Part shown: positions 1-8,610 of the stretch, piece after piece
Layout of the letters: every line of letters begins with the position of its first letter
Position numbering within the stretch: position 1 is the first letter of the stretch
Assembly (NCBI GenBank): GCA_019187665.1
Contig: JABARH010000003.1
Coordinates: forward strand, 254,982 to 307,967
DNA from: Anaerolineales bacterium
GTDB taxonomy: Bacteria > Chloroflexota > Anaerolineae > Anaerolineales > Villigracilaceae
Direction: 5' to 3'
Length of the DNA: 52,986 nucleotides
Notes under the pieces: generated by a model
Seen by the model: only the letters and a program-made list of their open reading frames with translations
Databases searched by the model: none
What the model was told of the DNA's origin: nothing
Translations under genes and position numbers: made by a program

Positions 1-140
1 TGATTACCTTACACTTTGGTTGGGAAGCGGATAAACGCTGATGAACGCGGATGTTTTTTGAGAAATTTACCCAAAAGACGTTCAGGATCCGCGTTTTCCG
101 CGCTCGTCCGCGTCCTGATTTTAAGAGTGTAAGGTAATCA
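1..140. mobile_element. MITE-like element, copy A (15-bp terminal inverted repeats)
   Basis: The stretch begins TGATTACCTTACACT and ends with its exact reverse complement at 126-140. A second copy at 32257-32395 matches over the whole length with about six differences. The interior carries short inverted motifs around GGATAAACGC and GGATCCGCG and has no open reading frame, so the element would be non-autonomous. The left end coincides with the window edge, so the outer border and any target-site duplication cannot be checked. Confidence 0.7.
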
Positions 141-159
141 GGCGTAAGCCCTAAATTTT

Positions 160-183
160 AAAGTCCGCCTGCGCGGACTTTTT
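160..183 (-). terminator. Rho-independent terminator after the glycosyltransferase
   Basis: A 9-bp stem (AAAGTCCGC at 160-168, GCGGACTTT at 173-181) with a CTGC loop lies 36 bp beyond the glycosyltransferase stop. T-rich sequence follows on both strands, so it may work in both directions. Confidence 0.6.
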
Positions 184-218
184 GAACAGCGGCGGATTAT
201 ACACAGTTTTGGCGAAAG

Positions 219-1541
219 TCACGAACCCGATTTAATGAAGTCGCTCCTGGCTTTTAATGTCCGCATGACCGCCAGCGTAGACTCGGACATTTTTTCCGCG
301 GAGAATTTTTCGAAGGCGGCGGCGCGTCCCTGCTGGGCCAGGCGCCTGCGTAATTGAGCGTCGCGCAGGAGCGCCGCGAGTTTTTCGGCGAGGTCGGCCA
401 CGTTATCCGGCTGGAAGAGGAGTCCGCCCTGTGTGGCGTTAACCCATTCGGGATACGCGCCGTGATCGGGCTGAACAACGGGCACCCCCGCGGCGAGCGA
501 CTCGAGAATGGAGATGCCCTTCGGCTCGCGGTATGGCGCGGGGACGGAGAACACGTCAATGCGGCGGAAGAAGTTCAATTTGTCGGCGCGCTCCAATGTG
601 CCGAGGAGTTCGACGCGGTCTTCAAACCCGCTGGCTTGGATCTTCTTGCGGATTCCGTCCATGTAGGTTTTGTAGGCGCGGCTGAAGTATCCGCCCGCGA
701 CGAGGCGCAGGTTGGGAAATTCGCCGGAGCGCGCCAGGGAGAGGAACGCGTCCACGAGCAGATGCAGTCCTTTTTCCGGCACGAAGCGGGCGAGGAAGCC
801 GATCGTGGGCGGACGGGGCGCGGGATCGGGCGTCAGGCTGCGGTAATCGTCCAGCGCGATGCCGGGATAGACCACATCAATTTTGGAGGGGTCGAGTCCC
901 ACCCATTTGGAGAACATCCCGCCGTAGTAGCCGCTGATGGCAAGGAAGCGATCCACATCGGCGGCGCGCTCGCGGATGATCGCCAGCGCCTCATCCTGGA
1001 AGGGCTGCGGAAGCCCCTCGAGGAAAATATCTTCGCCATGCAGTCCGCAGGTGATCGGGATGTTGAGTTCGCGCTTGAATTGCCGCGCCACGCCGATGAT
1101 CAACGCGTTGGTGATGTGGATCAGGTCGGGCTTGTAATGGGTCTTGACCCAGCCGACGAATTCATCGAGCAGTTCGCGCTGGTTGCCGTTTTCGCCGTTG
1201 AGCATGGAGACGGTTAATTGAGCGTTGGCGACGGGGTCCACCGCCGAGCCGATATCGAAGCGCGGCATGAGGCGCAGGATGGCCTGTGAACCCGCGAGGC
1301 GCAGGAGCAGGTCGCGCCCGAAGAATGGGCGCGGATATTTTTGCAACAGATAGGCTTTGATGCCGCCGTAGAAAATGCGCCGTTCGCCGACGCTGCGCTC
1401 ATCGAGGCGCATGGGCGTGTACAGCGGAAACATGGTCACGTCTTCACCGGCGGCCTGCATGCCCGCGGCGAGGGCGTTATCGTGCATGCAGCTGCCGCAA
1501 TACATGTTCGCGGCGCCAGTGGCGATGTAGATGATCTTCAT
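219..1541 (-). CDS. GT4-family glycosyltransferase (GT-B fold)
   Basis: The 440-residue protein has the two-domain layout of retaining GT4 enzymes. The N-terminal acceptor domain opens MKIIYIATGA and contains a Cys-rich N-terminal stretch (C15, C18). The C-terminal donor domain starts near residue 245 (IGFLARFVPEKGL) and carries the E-x7-E motif at E339/E347 (EPKGISILE), which binds the nucleotide sugar. The start codon overlaps the stop of the upstream methyltransferase in an ATGA arrangement, so the two are probably translated together. Donor and acceptor cannot be told from sequence; transfer to a lipid or small-molecule acceptor at the inner membrane face is possible. No signal peptide is seen. 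Confidence 0.85.
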   Translation of the reverse strand: MKIIYIATGAANMYCGSCMHDNALAAGMQAAGEDVTMFPLYTPMRLDERSVGERRIFYGGIKAYLLQKYPRPFFGRDLLLRLAGSQAILRLMPRFDIGSAVDPVANAQLTVSMLNGENGNQRELLDEFVGWVKTHYKPDLIHITNALIIGVARQFKRELNIPITCGLHGEDIFLEGLPQPFQDEALAIIRERAADVDRFLAISGYYGGMFSKWVGLDPSKIDVVYPGIALDDYRSLTPDPAPRPPTIGFLARFVPEKGLHLLVDAFLSLARSGEFPNLRLVAGGYFSRAYKTYMDGIRKKIQASGFEDRVELLGTLERADKLNFFRRIDVFSVPAPYREPKGISILESLAAGVPVVQPDHGAYPEWVNATQGGLLFQPDNVADLAEKLAALLRDAQLRRRLAQQGRAAAFEKFSAEKMSESTLAVMRTLKARSDFIKSGS

Positions 1542-2209
1542 GGCTTTGTTCCCAAAACAATTTCAACGGGCAGTCCCCACATGGAGGAAAGGCCGGCATC
1601 CTGAATCTTAAACCCGCTTTGTTCGATGGAGCGCCGCGCAAAGATGGGTCGGCAGTCCGCGTAGTTGGGCATGTGATCGTGGAACCATTCGTAGATTCGC
1701 ACGGGGAGGCCGGGCGGGTCGGTCTTGGTCATCGAGACCACCGCCAGCCTGCCGCCAGGTTTTAACACGCGGCGACATTCGGCCAGCACGCGCGGGATTT
1801 CGGGATTGTCGAAGAGTTCGAGGGTGAAACTCATAAAAACGCCGTCGAGCGAATCAGATTCGATGAAGTCGAGCCGCGCTGCGTCGCCAAGATGAAGTTC
1901 TGCGCGGTCAAAAAGACCTCCTGCAAGCAGGCGGTCGCGCGCAATGGCGAGCATCCCGTCGGAGAGGTCCAGCCCGATGACGCGTCCGAGTGGGCCGACG
2001 GCTTGAGCCAGCGAAACAAGGCAGTGACCGGTCCCGAAGCCGATCTCCAGGATTTTTTCGCCGGGCCGGGCGGAGAGTTTTTGCAGGCCCCGGTCGCGAT
2101 ATTTTTTTTCGGCATTGCCGGAGATCGCGTCGTACCAGCGGCTGAGGCGGTTGTAACTGAGGCGGGCGTCTTCTTTGGAGCGGTTTACACGGCGGATGGT
2201 GAAATCCAT
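1538..2209 (-). CDS. Class I SAM-dependent methyltransferase
   Basis: A UbiE/Methyltransf_11-type enzyme. Motif I is LEIGFGTGHC and is followed by an acidic LDLSDGML segment and an LKPGGRLAVVSM strand near the C-terminus. I chose the start at 2209 (MDFTIRRVNR) over the in-frame ATG at 2263 because GAGGA lies about 9 nt upstream and the 18 extra residues resemble nothing. The product is then 223 residues. The stop overlaps the glycosyltransferase start by 4 bp, so both may act on the same molecule, perhaps a lipid or quinone-like acceptor. The substrate is unknown. Confidence 0.85.
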   Translation of the reverse strand: MDFTIRRVNRSKEDARLSYNRLSRWYDAISGNAEKKYRDRGLQKLSARPGEKILEIGFGTGHCLVSLAQAVGPLGRVIGLDLSDGMLAIARDRLLAGGLFDRAELHLGDAARLDFIESDSLDGVFMSFTLELFDNPEIPRVLAECRRVLKPGGRLAVVSMTKTDPPGLPVRIYEWFHDHMPNYADCRPIFARRSIEQSGFKIQDAGLSSMWGLPVEIVLGTKP

Positions 2210-2305
2210 TTTTCTTGGTCCTCGAACAGGTTTAACAGTGTTCACGGAAACGCAGCCCGGCATCGGCAGCAGAGGCTGCCCATGCGCGAGTTTGTGCCGA
2301 TTATA

Positions 2306-2608
2306 TCAACGGTCATCGTCGCGGCGGTCGAAGAGATCCTGCGCGGTGCGAGGCGGAAGATGAAGCAGCCAGTCTGACAGTATGAGAAAAGCCAGCGAGC
2401 CTGAAATCTCTGCACCGAGGTTGAATGGGCCAAATGGAAACAAGAGCCAGCCGCGCCACTGCGCGAGGAAATGCCCGGCCGCGAAGCCGATTATGCCTGC
2501 CGCAAGATAGGCGAGCAAATGCGACCAGTCGCCGCCACGGATGAGGTGGTAGAGCGCGCCGAGGAGAAGAGCGAGGAGGAGGGAGACGAGGAGGAAAGGA
2601 AGGGTCAT
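2306..2608 (-). CDS. Small membrane protein, three predicted helices
   Basis: The 100-residue hydrophobic protein has helices near residues 3-22, 30-48 and 68-86 and ends in a charged tail (RRDDDR). I do not recognise a family. It lies 97 bp upstream of the methyltransferase in the same direction and may be its operon leader. A heptamer repeat array begins just upstream of its start, so a promoter there would have to lie in or beyond the repeats. Confidence 0.65.
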   Translation of the reverse strand: MTLPFLLVSLLLALLLGALYHLIRGGDWSHLLAYLAAGIIGFAAGHFLAQWRGWLLFPFGPFNLGAEISGSLAFLILSDWLLHLPPRTAQDLFDRRDDDR

Positions 2609-2626
2609 GGGGTGAGGGGGTGGGGG

Positions 2627-2717
2627 CGAGTTACGAGTTACGAGTTACGAGTTACGAGTTACGAGTTACGGGGTACGGGGTACGGGGTACAAGCTACGAG
2701 TTACAGGGTACGAGTTA
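2627..2717. repeat. Heptamer tandem array, unit CGAGTTA
   Basis: Thirteen back-to-back 7-bp units: six exact CGAGTTA, three CGGGGTA, then CAAGCTA, CGAGTTA, CAGGGTA and CGAGTTA. Phase is kept throughout. It belongs with the other 7- and 8-mer arrays in this window (8574, 17585, 38417, 43364). Confidence 0.95.
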
Positions 2718-2988
2718 TGAGGAGCGTGCGCGCAGGGGTTGTTGTCCATCTGACGCTAGGCCTGCCCTGACCGGCGTCAGAGGAGAGTGTCGCGTACGCA
2801 CCATTCCCACGAGCACAGCAGGCGTTCTCCAACTACGCGTCACCCCTTCGAGCGCAGCGGCGCTTTCTAACTACGCGCCCACCCCTTCGAGCGCAGCGGC
2901 GCTTTCTAACGCCCGCCCGACATGGTGAGGCGGCCATAGAAAGAGATTTGCGATACAATGAAATCGCGATCTTGACTACGCGCAAACC
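2718..2988. repeat. Gene-free stretch with a 38/39-bp tandem duplication
   Basis: No gene is visible here. Two adjacent copies of a 38/39-bp unit occupy 2831-2868 and 2869-2907, each starting AACTACGCG and ending GGCGCTTTCT. A CTGACGC/GCGTCAG inverted pair lies around 2750-2783. Confidence 0.8.
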
Positions 2989-4053
2989 CTAGGCGATAAT
3001 GCCGCCGCCGAGGACTTCGTCATTGACGTAGAAGACCGCCGCCTGGCCGGCCGTCACGTCCCGCGCGGGAACGTCCAATTTGACCGTCGCGCGAGATCCG
3101 TCTGCGTGAGGAGTCACCTGCGCCGTGAGCGGCCGCGCAGTGTAGCGAATTTTGACTGCGGCGCGAAACGATTCGGCCGGCGCGTCTCCGCTCACCCAGT
3201 GGACGCCGCGCGCGGTTAATTCGTCGAGGCCAAGTTCGCCCGCCGCGCCGACGATCAGCAAATTGCGCCCGGCGTGTTTCGCAATGACGTAGAGCGGAAG
3301 CGGCGAGGAGAGATTGAGTCCTTTTCTTTGTCCGATCGTGTAATTGGCAAGCCCGCTATGACGACCAATGATTTTTCCGTCGCGGGTTTCGATATTGCCC
3401 GGCTGGTTAATCTGCGGCGTGTGGCGCGCGAGGAAGCGGCGATAGTCGTCGCCCGCGAGGAAGCACAAATCCTGGCTGTCTTTGCGCGCGGCGGTCGGAA
3501 GGCTGAACGATTCGGCGATGCGGCGAATCTCGGCTTTGGGATACTCCCCCACCGGGAACAAGGCGCGCTGCAATTTTTCCTGCGTCAGCACGTGCAGGAT
3601 GTACGATTGATCTTTCGCGTCATCCACCGCGCGCAGTAATTTTATCTTTCCGTGTTCCGTCTTCTGCGTTCTGGCGTAATGTCCCGTCGCCATAAAGTCC
3701 GCGCCGAGCGCGAGGGCATGATCCAGCAGGAAGGTCCAGCGGATCTGACGGTTGCACAGCAGGCAGGGATTGGGCGTTTCGCCGCGGGCGTAGCCGTCGA
3801 GGAAATATTGGACGACGGTCTCGCGGAAGACATCCTTCGCGTCCACCACGTAAAAGGGGATGTCGAGTTTTGCGGCGACGCGTCGCGCCTGCGCCATCGA
3901 GTCGGGCGTGCAGCAGCGGTTGGAGTCTTCCCGTCCGGGTTCAGACCAGAGGCGGAGCATCATGCCAATGACTTCATGGCCCTGTTGTTTGAGCAGGGCT
4001 GCGGCGACGGAGGAGTCTACGCCTCCAGACATGGCGACAACGACTTTAGACAT
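2989..4053 (-). CDS. mnmA: tRNA-specific 2-thiouridylase MnmA
   Basis: MnmA activates U34 of tRNA(Lys/Glu/Gln) with ATP and replaces the 2-oxygen with sulfur delivered as a persulfide. The PP-loop SGGVDSS is at residues 9-15. Catalytic Cys97 sits in NPCLLC, and the persulfide-bearing Cys197 in DLCFLAGDD. The 354-residue length is normal. I start at 4053 (MSKVVVAMSGG); an in-frame ATG at 4080 would add nine residues encoded by a tandem octamer repeat. A cysteine desulfurase lies immediately upstream on the same strand and is the likely sulfur donor. Confidence 0.96.
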   Translation of the reverse strand: MSKVVVAMSGGVDSSVAAALLKQQGHEVIGMMLRLWSEPGREDSNRCCTPDSMAQARRVAAKLDIPFYVVDAKDVFRETVVQYFLDGYARGETPNPCLLCNRQIRWTFLLDHALALGADFMATGHYARTQKTEHGKIKLLRAVDDAKDQSYILHVLTQEKLQRALFPVGEYPKAEIRRIAESFSLPTAARKDSQDLCFLAGDDYRRFLARHTPQINQPGNIETRDGKIIGRHSGLANYTIGQRKGLNLSSPLPLYVIAKHAGRNLLIVGAAGELGLDELTARGVHWVSGDAPAESFRAAVKIRYTARPLTAQVTPHADGSRATVKLDVPARDVTAGQAAVFYVNDEVLGGGIIA

Positions 4054-4064
4054 GAGGCGTACGA

Positions 4065-4088
4065 GTAGACATGTAGACACGTAGACAC
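4065..4088. repeat. Octamer repeat (GTAGACAC) between mnmA and the desulfurase
   Basis: Three consecutive 8-bp units (GTAGACAT, GTAGACAC, GTAGACAC) lie directly upstream of the mnmA start. They decay into GTATATCG and GC-rich variants up to 4135. Confidence 0.75.
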
Positions 4089-4137
4089 GTATATCGGTAC
4101 CTACGCAGGCAGACAGGCGGGTGGACGGGTAGGCAAG

Positions 4138-5283
4138 TCACTTAAGCGTGCGCGCTTTCTCGACCAGCGAGGGAAGGAATAGCAGAAACGAGTCCACCTG
4201 CTCTGGCGTGGAATCTTTGCCGAGGGTGACGCGCAGGGAGCCGAGAGACCATGCGCGGGGCAGGCCAAGGGCGGTGATGGCTTCGCTGGGTTCGGGGTTG
4301 CCTGTTTTGCAGGCGGAGCCGGAGGAGCAGGCAAAGCCCGCGGCGTCGAGGAGTTGCAGGAGCAGGTTGCCGTCCACGTCTTTGAAAACGAAGGAGGCAT
4401 GATTCGGCAGGCGCTGTTCGGGATGGCCCGTCAACTGCGAATCGGGGATCGCCTCGAGGACGCGGCCAATGATCTGGTCGCGCAGCGGTTGAACATGCGC
4501 GACGCGCGCGGCGCGTTCCTCCTGTGCGAGCTGCAAAGCCCGCGCGAAGCCGACGATGTACGCGACGTTCTGAGTTCCAGCGCGCAGGCCGGACTCCTGT
4601 CCGCCGCCCGTCAGATGCGGGACGAGATCGGTTCCCTGCCTGACGTACAACGCGCCGACCCCCTTTGGGCCGTAGAATTTGTGCGCGCCGAGAGAGAGCA
4701 GTTCCACGCCGAGTCTTTCCACGTCCACATCGAGATAGGCGGCGGCCTGCACCGCGTCGGTATGGAAGAGAATGCCGCGCGTGCGACAGATGGCGGCCAG
4801 TTCGGCGACGGGATTGAGGGTGCCGATCTCGTTGTTGGCGAGCATGACGGAGGCCAGCGCGGTCCCGTCGCAAACGGCGCGGCGCATCGCATCCGGCGTG
4901 ACGCGGCCGTGCGCGTCCACAGGCAGCCATTCAACGTCAACGTTGAAGTATCGTTCCAGTTGTTCGGCGGTCTTGCTGACGGCGTGATGTTCGGCGCGGG
5001 AGACGAGCAGCCAGGGACGTTTTTTTTCGCGGGCCGCGAGCATGACGCCGCGCAGGGCAAGGTTGTCCGATTCGGAGCCGCAGGAGGTGAAGATGATCTC
5101 TTCGGCGCGGCAGTTCAGGACGGAGGCGATCGTTTCACGCGCCGTGTCGAGGGCGGCCTCAGCCCGCTGCCCATCGCGATGAACCGAGGATGGATTCCCG
5201 AAGGAGTCGCGGAGATAGGGCATCATCGCGTCGAGGACGCGCGGGTCGAGCGGAGTCGTGGCGGCGTAGTCGAGATAAATCAT
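4138..5283 (-). CDS. Cysteine desulfurase (IscS/NifS class, PLP-dependent)
   Basis: The enzyme converts cysteine to alanine plus an enzyme-bound persulfide. The PLP lysine is K202 (SLGAHKFYGPKG), the persulfide cysteine is probably C325 in the flexible CSSGSAC loop, and the cofactor-site motif HTDAVQA is present. At 381 residues it is full length. The gene precedes mnmA in the same direction, separated by a repeat-filled 84-bp gap. A joint role in tRNA 2-thiolation is the simplest reading. No iscU or iscR is nearby, so a role in Fe-S assembly is not indicated here. Confidence 0.93.
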   Translation of the reverse strand: MIYLDYAATTPLDPRVLDAMMPYLRDSFGNPSSVHRDGQRAEAALDTARETIASVLNCRAEEIIFTSCGSESDNLALRGVMLAAREKKRPWLLVSRAEHHAVSKTAEQLERYFNVDVEWLPVDAHGRVTPDAMRRAVCDGTALASVMLANNEIGTLNPVAELAAICRTRGILFHTDAVQAAAYLDVDVERLGVELLSLGAHKFYGPKGVGALYVRQGTDLVPHLTGGGQESGLRAGTQNVAYIVGFARALQLAQEERAARVAHVQPLRDQIIGRVLEAIPDSQLTGHPEQRLPNHASFVFKDVDGNLLLQLLDAAGFACSSGSACKTGNPEPSEAITALGLPRAWSLGSLRVTLGKDSTPEQVDSFLLFLPSLVEKARTLK

Positions 5284-5353
5284 GGGCGGGATTATAGCAA
5301 ACTATTTTGACGGGTGATACAATTCACGCATCGAGGCAATTACAGGAGGCTCA

Positions 5354-6388
5354 ATGGACGCTTTTCTTGCATTTCTCAATTCCGCCGATGCAGCGAGATT
5401 GACTCAAACACCGGGCGTCACGCCGACTTTGGCGGAGGGCATCATCGCCGCGCGGCCTTTCGAAAGCGCGGCGGATTGCCTGAAGGTGCGCGGCATGGGG
5501 AAAACCCTGCTGGCGCGACTCGAGGCCGAGGCAGGAGAAACGACCGGCAAGAACGAGGCGCTCCAGCCGGTTGAGGAGCAGGCCGCGCCGATCGTGACGG
5601 CGCCCGCGGGCGCGGATGAATCCGCCGCGTCGAACCGACCGTCGTTCGGGGCGCGCACGGGCGCGTTGCTGATCAGCCTCTTTCGCGGACTCGTGCGCCT
5701 GCTGGCGCTGGTCATCATCGTCGGCGCGCTGGCGGCGCTGGTTTATTACGGCCTGCCGATCTTAAGAAATTATTTGATCGCGCCGATCGAGCAGAACCGC
5801 GCCGAGATCGTTCAATTAAAAGTGGACCTGGAAACGCTGCGCGCGCAGGCGGCGGGACTGCAAACGCAGCAGGCCGAGACGGGCGGACGCGCACAGGCGC
5901 TGGAGCAGTCCGTCGCGGCGCACGGCGAGTCGCTGGCGAAGCTGGCAGAGATGCAGGCCGCGCTCGAAGCGGACATGAGCGCGGGCGACGCGAAATTAAG
6001 CGCGAGCCTGGCGCGCGAGATCGCGTTGACGCGCACGATCGAATATCTTTCGCGGGCGAGGCTGTACCTTTCGCAGAGCAATTTTGGGCTGGCACGCGAG
6101 GACGTGCAGAGCGCGCGCGATCTGCTGGCCGCAACGCAGGCGGAGAATCCCGATTTCAAAGCGGAGGCGATTTCGCAGGTGTTGCTGCGACTCGACCTGG
6201 CGCTGGGCAACCTGCCCGCGTTCCCCGTGGTGGCGGTCAGCGACGTGGATATCGCGCTGCAATTGTTGATGAGCGGCCTGCCCGAACATCTTGCGTTCCC
6301 CAGCGCGACGCCGACGCCCACCCCGACAGAAACCGCGCTGCCTGAAGCGAGCGCGACGCCGGAGGCATCCGTGACGCCGACACCCTGA
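5354..6388 (+). CDS. HhH-containing, single-pass membrane coiled-coil protein
   Basis: The 344-residue protein has three visible parts. Residues 1-60 resemble paired helix-hairpin-helix motifs (TPGVTPTLAEGI and KVRGMGKTLLARL). One membrane helix spans about 113-135. A long Gln/Ala/Glu-rich coiled coil covers 145-230, then an alpha-helical region, and a Thr/Pro-rich tail ends the protein. AGGAGG sits 7 nt before the ATG. The HhH part would be cytoplasmic, which suggests a membrane tether for DNA or protein. I know no named family; the function is unknown. Confidence 0.75.
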   Translation: MDAFLAFLNSADAARLTQTPGVTPTLAEGIIAARPFESAADCLKVRGMGKTLLARLEAEAGETTGKNEALQPVEEQAAPIVTAPAGADESAASNRPSFGARTGALLISLFRGLVRLLALVIIVGALAALVYYGLPILRNYLIAPIEQNRAEIVQLKVDLETLRAQAAGLQTQQAETGGRAQALEQSVAAHGESLAKLAEMQAALEADMSAGDAKLSASLAREIALTRTIEYLSRARLYLSQSNFGLAREDVQSARDLLAATQAENPDFKAEAISQVLLRLDLALGNLPAFPVVAVSDVDIALQLLMSGLPEHLAFPSATPTPTPTETALPEASATPEASVTPTP

Positions 6389-6403
6389 GCGGAGACTCGT
6401 CCC

Positions 6404-6790
6404 ATGAAAAAAGTACAGATCATCCTCATCGCGTTATATATTTTCACGACCTCCTGCAGCGCACAAACCACGCCAGCCGCGACGCCCAGCGCGCCCACTC
6501 ACAGCGCGGCAGAACAGGAAAACATGTGCGATCGCCCCAGCCAAGACAGCCTTTTGCCAAAAACGAAAGTTATTTGGATGGAAGAGGATAAACCGAACAA
6601 CGGTTTCCTCGTTACATTTTCGCTGTATGCGGGTGTTTATTTTCTCAGCCGAACCAACCCCTGCTTCGATCTGTTTTACGCGGAACTGCAACACGCCCTG
6701 CAATCCAACCTGGATGTTGAATTTTCGTACAGCGACTTCGGTCCGGAGATCACCTACGTAAAAACGGTCGGGGCGCCTCCCGCGCCGTGA
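6404..6790 (+). CDS. Putative lipoprotein, unknown function
   Basis: The 128-residue product starts with a short lipoprotein-like signal (MKKVQIILIALYIFTTSC) whose likely lipidated residue is C18. The following linker is rich in Ala, Pro and Thr. The mature domain contains two cysteines (CDRPSQ and NPCFDLF) that could form a disulfide. The start lies 15 bp after the preceding gene, so the two are probably co-transcribed. No family is recognised. Confidence 0.6.
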   Translation: MKKVQIILIALYIFTTSCSAQTTPAATPSAPTHSAAEQENMCDRPSQDSLLPKTKVIWMEEDKPNNGFLVTFSLYAGVYFLSRTNPCFDLFYAELQHALQSNLDVEFSYSDFGPEITYVKTVGAPPAP

Positions 6791-6834
6791 CCACACCGCC
6801 GACATATACTGAACACGGGCACAAATGGCGCTGT

Positions 6835-6937
6835 TGCTCAACCGGATTCGGCGGGGGATGAATCCCCGCCTCAGTCCATGAAAGTCGGATAAATCCGACT
6901 CGTTGCGCCAGTCCGAAGGACCTTCACGAATTGAGCA
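6835..6937. repeat. 103-bp palindromic element with three internal hairpins
   Basis: Outer arms TGCTCAA (6835-6841) and TTGAGCA (6931-6937) enclose three consecutive hairpins: GGCGGGG/CCCCGCC at 6850-6870, AGTCGGAT/ATCCGACT at 6883-6900 and GTCC/GGAC at 6911-6921. There is no ORF. The layout suggests a structured, dispersed intergenic repeat. Confidence 0.65.
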
Positions 6938-7025
6938 GGCGGCTCTGCGAAGCGTCCTGTGGGTTAGCCCCGCGATTCAGGCGGAAGAAAACCGTAATTT
7001 CCGGCCGCGCCAAGTATAGCGCGCC

Positions 7026-7056
7026 AAAACTCCGGGATAATTTCTCGGAGTTTTTT
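7026..7056 (+). terminator. Rho-independent terminator
   Basis: A 9-bp stem (AAAACTCCG at 7026-7034, CGGAGTTTT at 7046-7054) runs into six T residues. It ends transcription arriving from the lipoprotein gene. A TATAAT box at 7065-7070 follows at once and would restart transcription for the phosphohexomutase. Confidence 0.7.
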
Positions 7057-7064
7057 GCGGATGT

Positions 7065-7070
7065 TATAAT
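7065..7070 (+). promoter_or_regulatory. Candidate -10 box of the phosphohexomutase gene
   Basis: TATAAT stands 31 bp before the ATG and just after a terminator. No clear -35 box is seen. AGGAG at 7091-7095 is the ribosome binding site. Confidence 0.45.
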
Positions 7071-7101
7071 CCGCCTGTGATCATTTTCAAGGAGTCAACG
7101 C

Positions 7102-8535
7102 ATGGCTTTTAAAATCAAATTTGGGACGGACGGCTGGCGCGGCGAGATCGCCGAGGATTACACCTTCGACAACGTGCGCCGCGCGGCGCAGGGATTTGCG
7201 ACCTATATGCTTGAGCAGGGCAAGCGCGGACAGTGGATCGTGGTGGGACACGACAAAAGATTCGCAAGCGAACATTTTGCGGCGGCAGTCGCAGACGTTT
7301 TGGCGGGCAACGGATTCAATGTCTGGTTAACGGACGGCGCGACGCCGACGCCGGTCATCGCGTATGCGGTGGTAGATAAGAAAGCCGCGGGCGCGGTCAA
7401 CATCACCGCCAGCCATAACCCGCCGACGGATAACGGCTTCAAGGTGCGCGATGAAACGGGCGGCGCGATTAATCCCGACGGACTGAAGCGCATCGAGGCG
7501 GCGATTCCGGATTCAATGGAAAACGTAAAACGTACGTCACAAGCCGGGGCTGGCACAACAGGCGAAATCGTCAAGTTTGACGCGGCGACTCCCTACATCG
7601 AACATTTGACGCGCGACGGACTGATTGACCTGCAACCGATCAAGGATGCCGGCCTGACCGTGATGGTGGACGCGATGTGGGGCAACGGCGCGGGCTGGTT
7701 TACGCGCCTGCTGGCGGGCGGAAAAACCAAAGTGATCGAAATACATAATGTCCGCAACCCGATCTTCCCGGAGATGAAACGCCCGGAGCCGATCCAGCCG
7801 AATATTGACGTCGGTTTGCAAGCCACGCTGGACAACCGCGCGGACGTTCTCCTGATCACCGACGGCGACGCGGATCGCTGCGGAATCGGCGACGAGAACG
7901 GGCAATTCATCAATCAATTGCGCGTGTATGCCCTGCTGGCGTATTACCTGCTCGAAGTGCGCGGACTGCGCGGCGATATCGTCAAGACGCTTTCAACGAC
8001 GAACATGCTCAACAAACTGGGCGAACTCTATAACGTGCCGGTCCACGAAACCGGCGTGGGTTTCAAATACGTCGCGCCGAAGATGACTGAGACGAACGCG
8101 CTGATCGGCGGCGAAGAATCCGGCGGCTACGCCTTCCGCGGCAACGTCCCGGAACGCGACGGGATCCTGGCGGGTTTGTACATGCTCGACTTCATGGTTA
8201 AGGCCGGCAAAAAGCCGACCGAACTACTGAAAGACCTGTTCGCCAAAGTGGGCGGCGAATATTTCTACGACCGCGTGGACAGCCCCTTCACGGGCGATCA
8301 CGAGACGCGCAAGAAGATGATCCTCGACGCGAATCCAAAAACCATCGGCGGGCTGAACGTGACGGGTCTCGTCACTGTGGATGGATTCCAGTTCCACCTC
8401 GAAGACGGCGGCTGGATGCTGATCCGTTTCAGCGGCACGGAGCCGATCCTGCGCGTCTATTGCGAGACGCGGCATGGAGACAAAGTGAAGGCGATTCTCG
8501 AAGATGGATTAAGGGTGGCAGGGATCAAGCAATAA
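7102..8535 (+). CDS. Alpha-D-phosphohexomutase (phosphoglucomutase/phosphomannomutase)
   Basis: This enzyme moves phosphate between C1 and C6 of hexoses through a phosphoserine. All four family signatures are present in order: [14 protein letters not shown] with the phosphoserine, DGDADRCG for Mg2+, [12 protein letters not shown] for sugar recognition and [12 protein letters not shown] for phosphate binding. At 477 residues it is complete. It would feed sugar-1-phosphates into cell-surface glycan synthesis such as that at 36-42 kb. The sequence does not separate glucose, mannose and glucosamine specificity. Confidence 0.93.
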   Translation: MAFKIKFGTDGWRGEIAEDYTFDNVRRAAQGFATYMLEQGKRGQWIVVGHDKRFASEHFAAAVADVLAGNGFNVWLTDGATPTPVIAYAVVDKKAAGAVNITASHNPPTDNGFKVRDETGGAINPDGLKRIEAAIPDSMENVKRTSQAGAGTTGEIVKFDAATPYIEHLTRDGLIDLQPIKDAGLTVMVDAMWGNGAGWFTRLLAGGKTKVIEIHNVRNPIFPEMKRPEPIQPNIDVGLQATLDNRADVLLITDGDADRCGIGDENGQFINQLRVYALLAYYLLEVRGLRGDIVKTLSTTNMLNKLGELYNVPVHETGVGFKYVAPKMTETNALIGGEESGGYAFRGNVPERDGILAGLYMLDFMVKAGKKPTELLKDLFAKVGGEYFYDRVDSPFTGDHETRKKMILDANPKTIGGLNVTGLVTVDGFQFHLEDGGWMLIRFSGTEPILRVYCETRHGDKVKAILEDGLRVAGIKQ

Positions 8536-8573
8536 CGTGCCTCTCGCCAGACGCTCCAGTTCGCGCGGATGCA

Positions 8574-8601
8574 ACCCGACACCCGACACCTGACACCTGA
8601 C
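8574..8601. repeat. Heptamer array, unit ACCYGAC
   Basis: Four 7-bp units (ACCCGAC twice, ACCTGAC twice) fill most of the gap between the phosphohexomutase and tatD, just before the GTG start of tatD. Confidence 0.8.
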
Positions 8602-8610
8602 ACTTAAAAC

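Noticed and set aside
354..1217. Long open frames opposite strong genes (also at 4354-5310, 8509-9822, 25572-26573 and 36185-37288)
   Set aside because: They lie wholly antisense to genes with clear catalytic motifs and are expected from GC-rich codon bias.
2627..2717. CRISPR array
   Set aside because: Units are 7 bp with no spacers. The same applies to 8574, 17585, 38417 and 43364.
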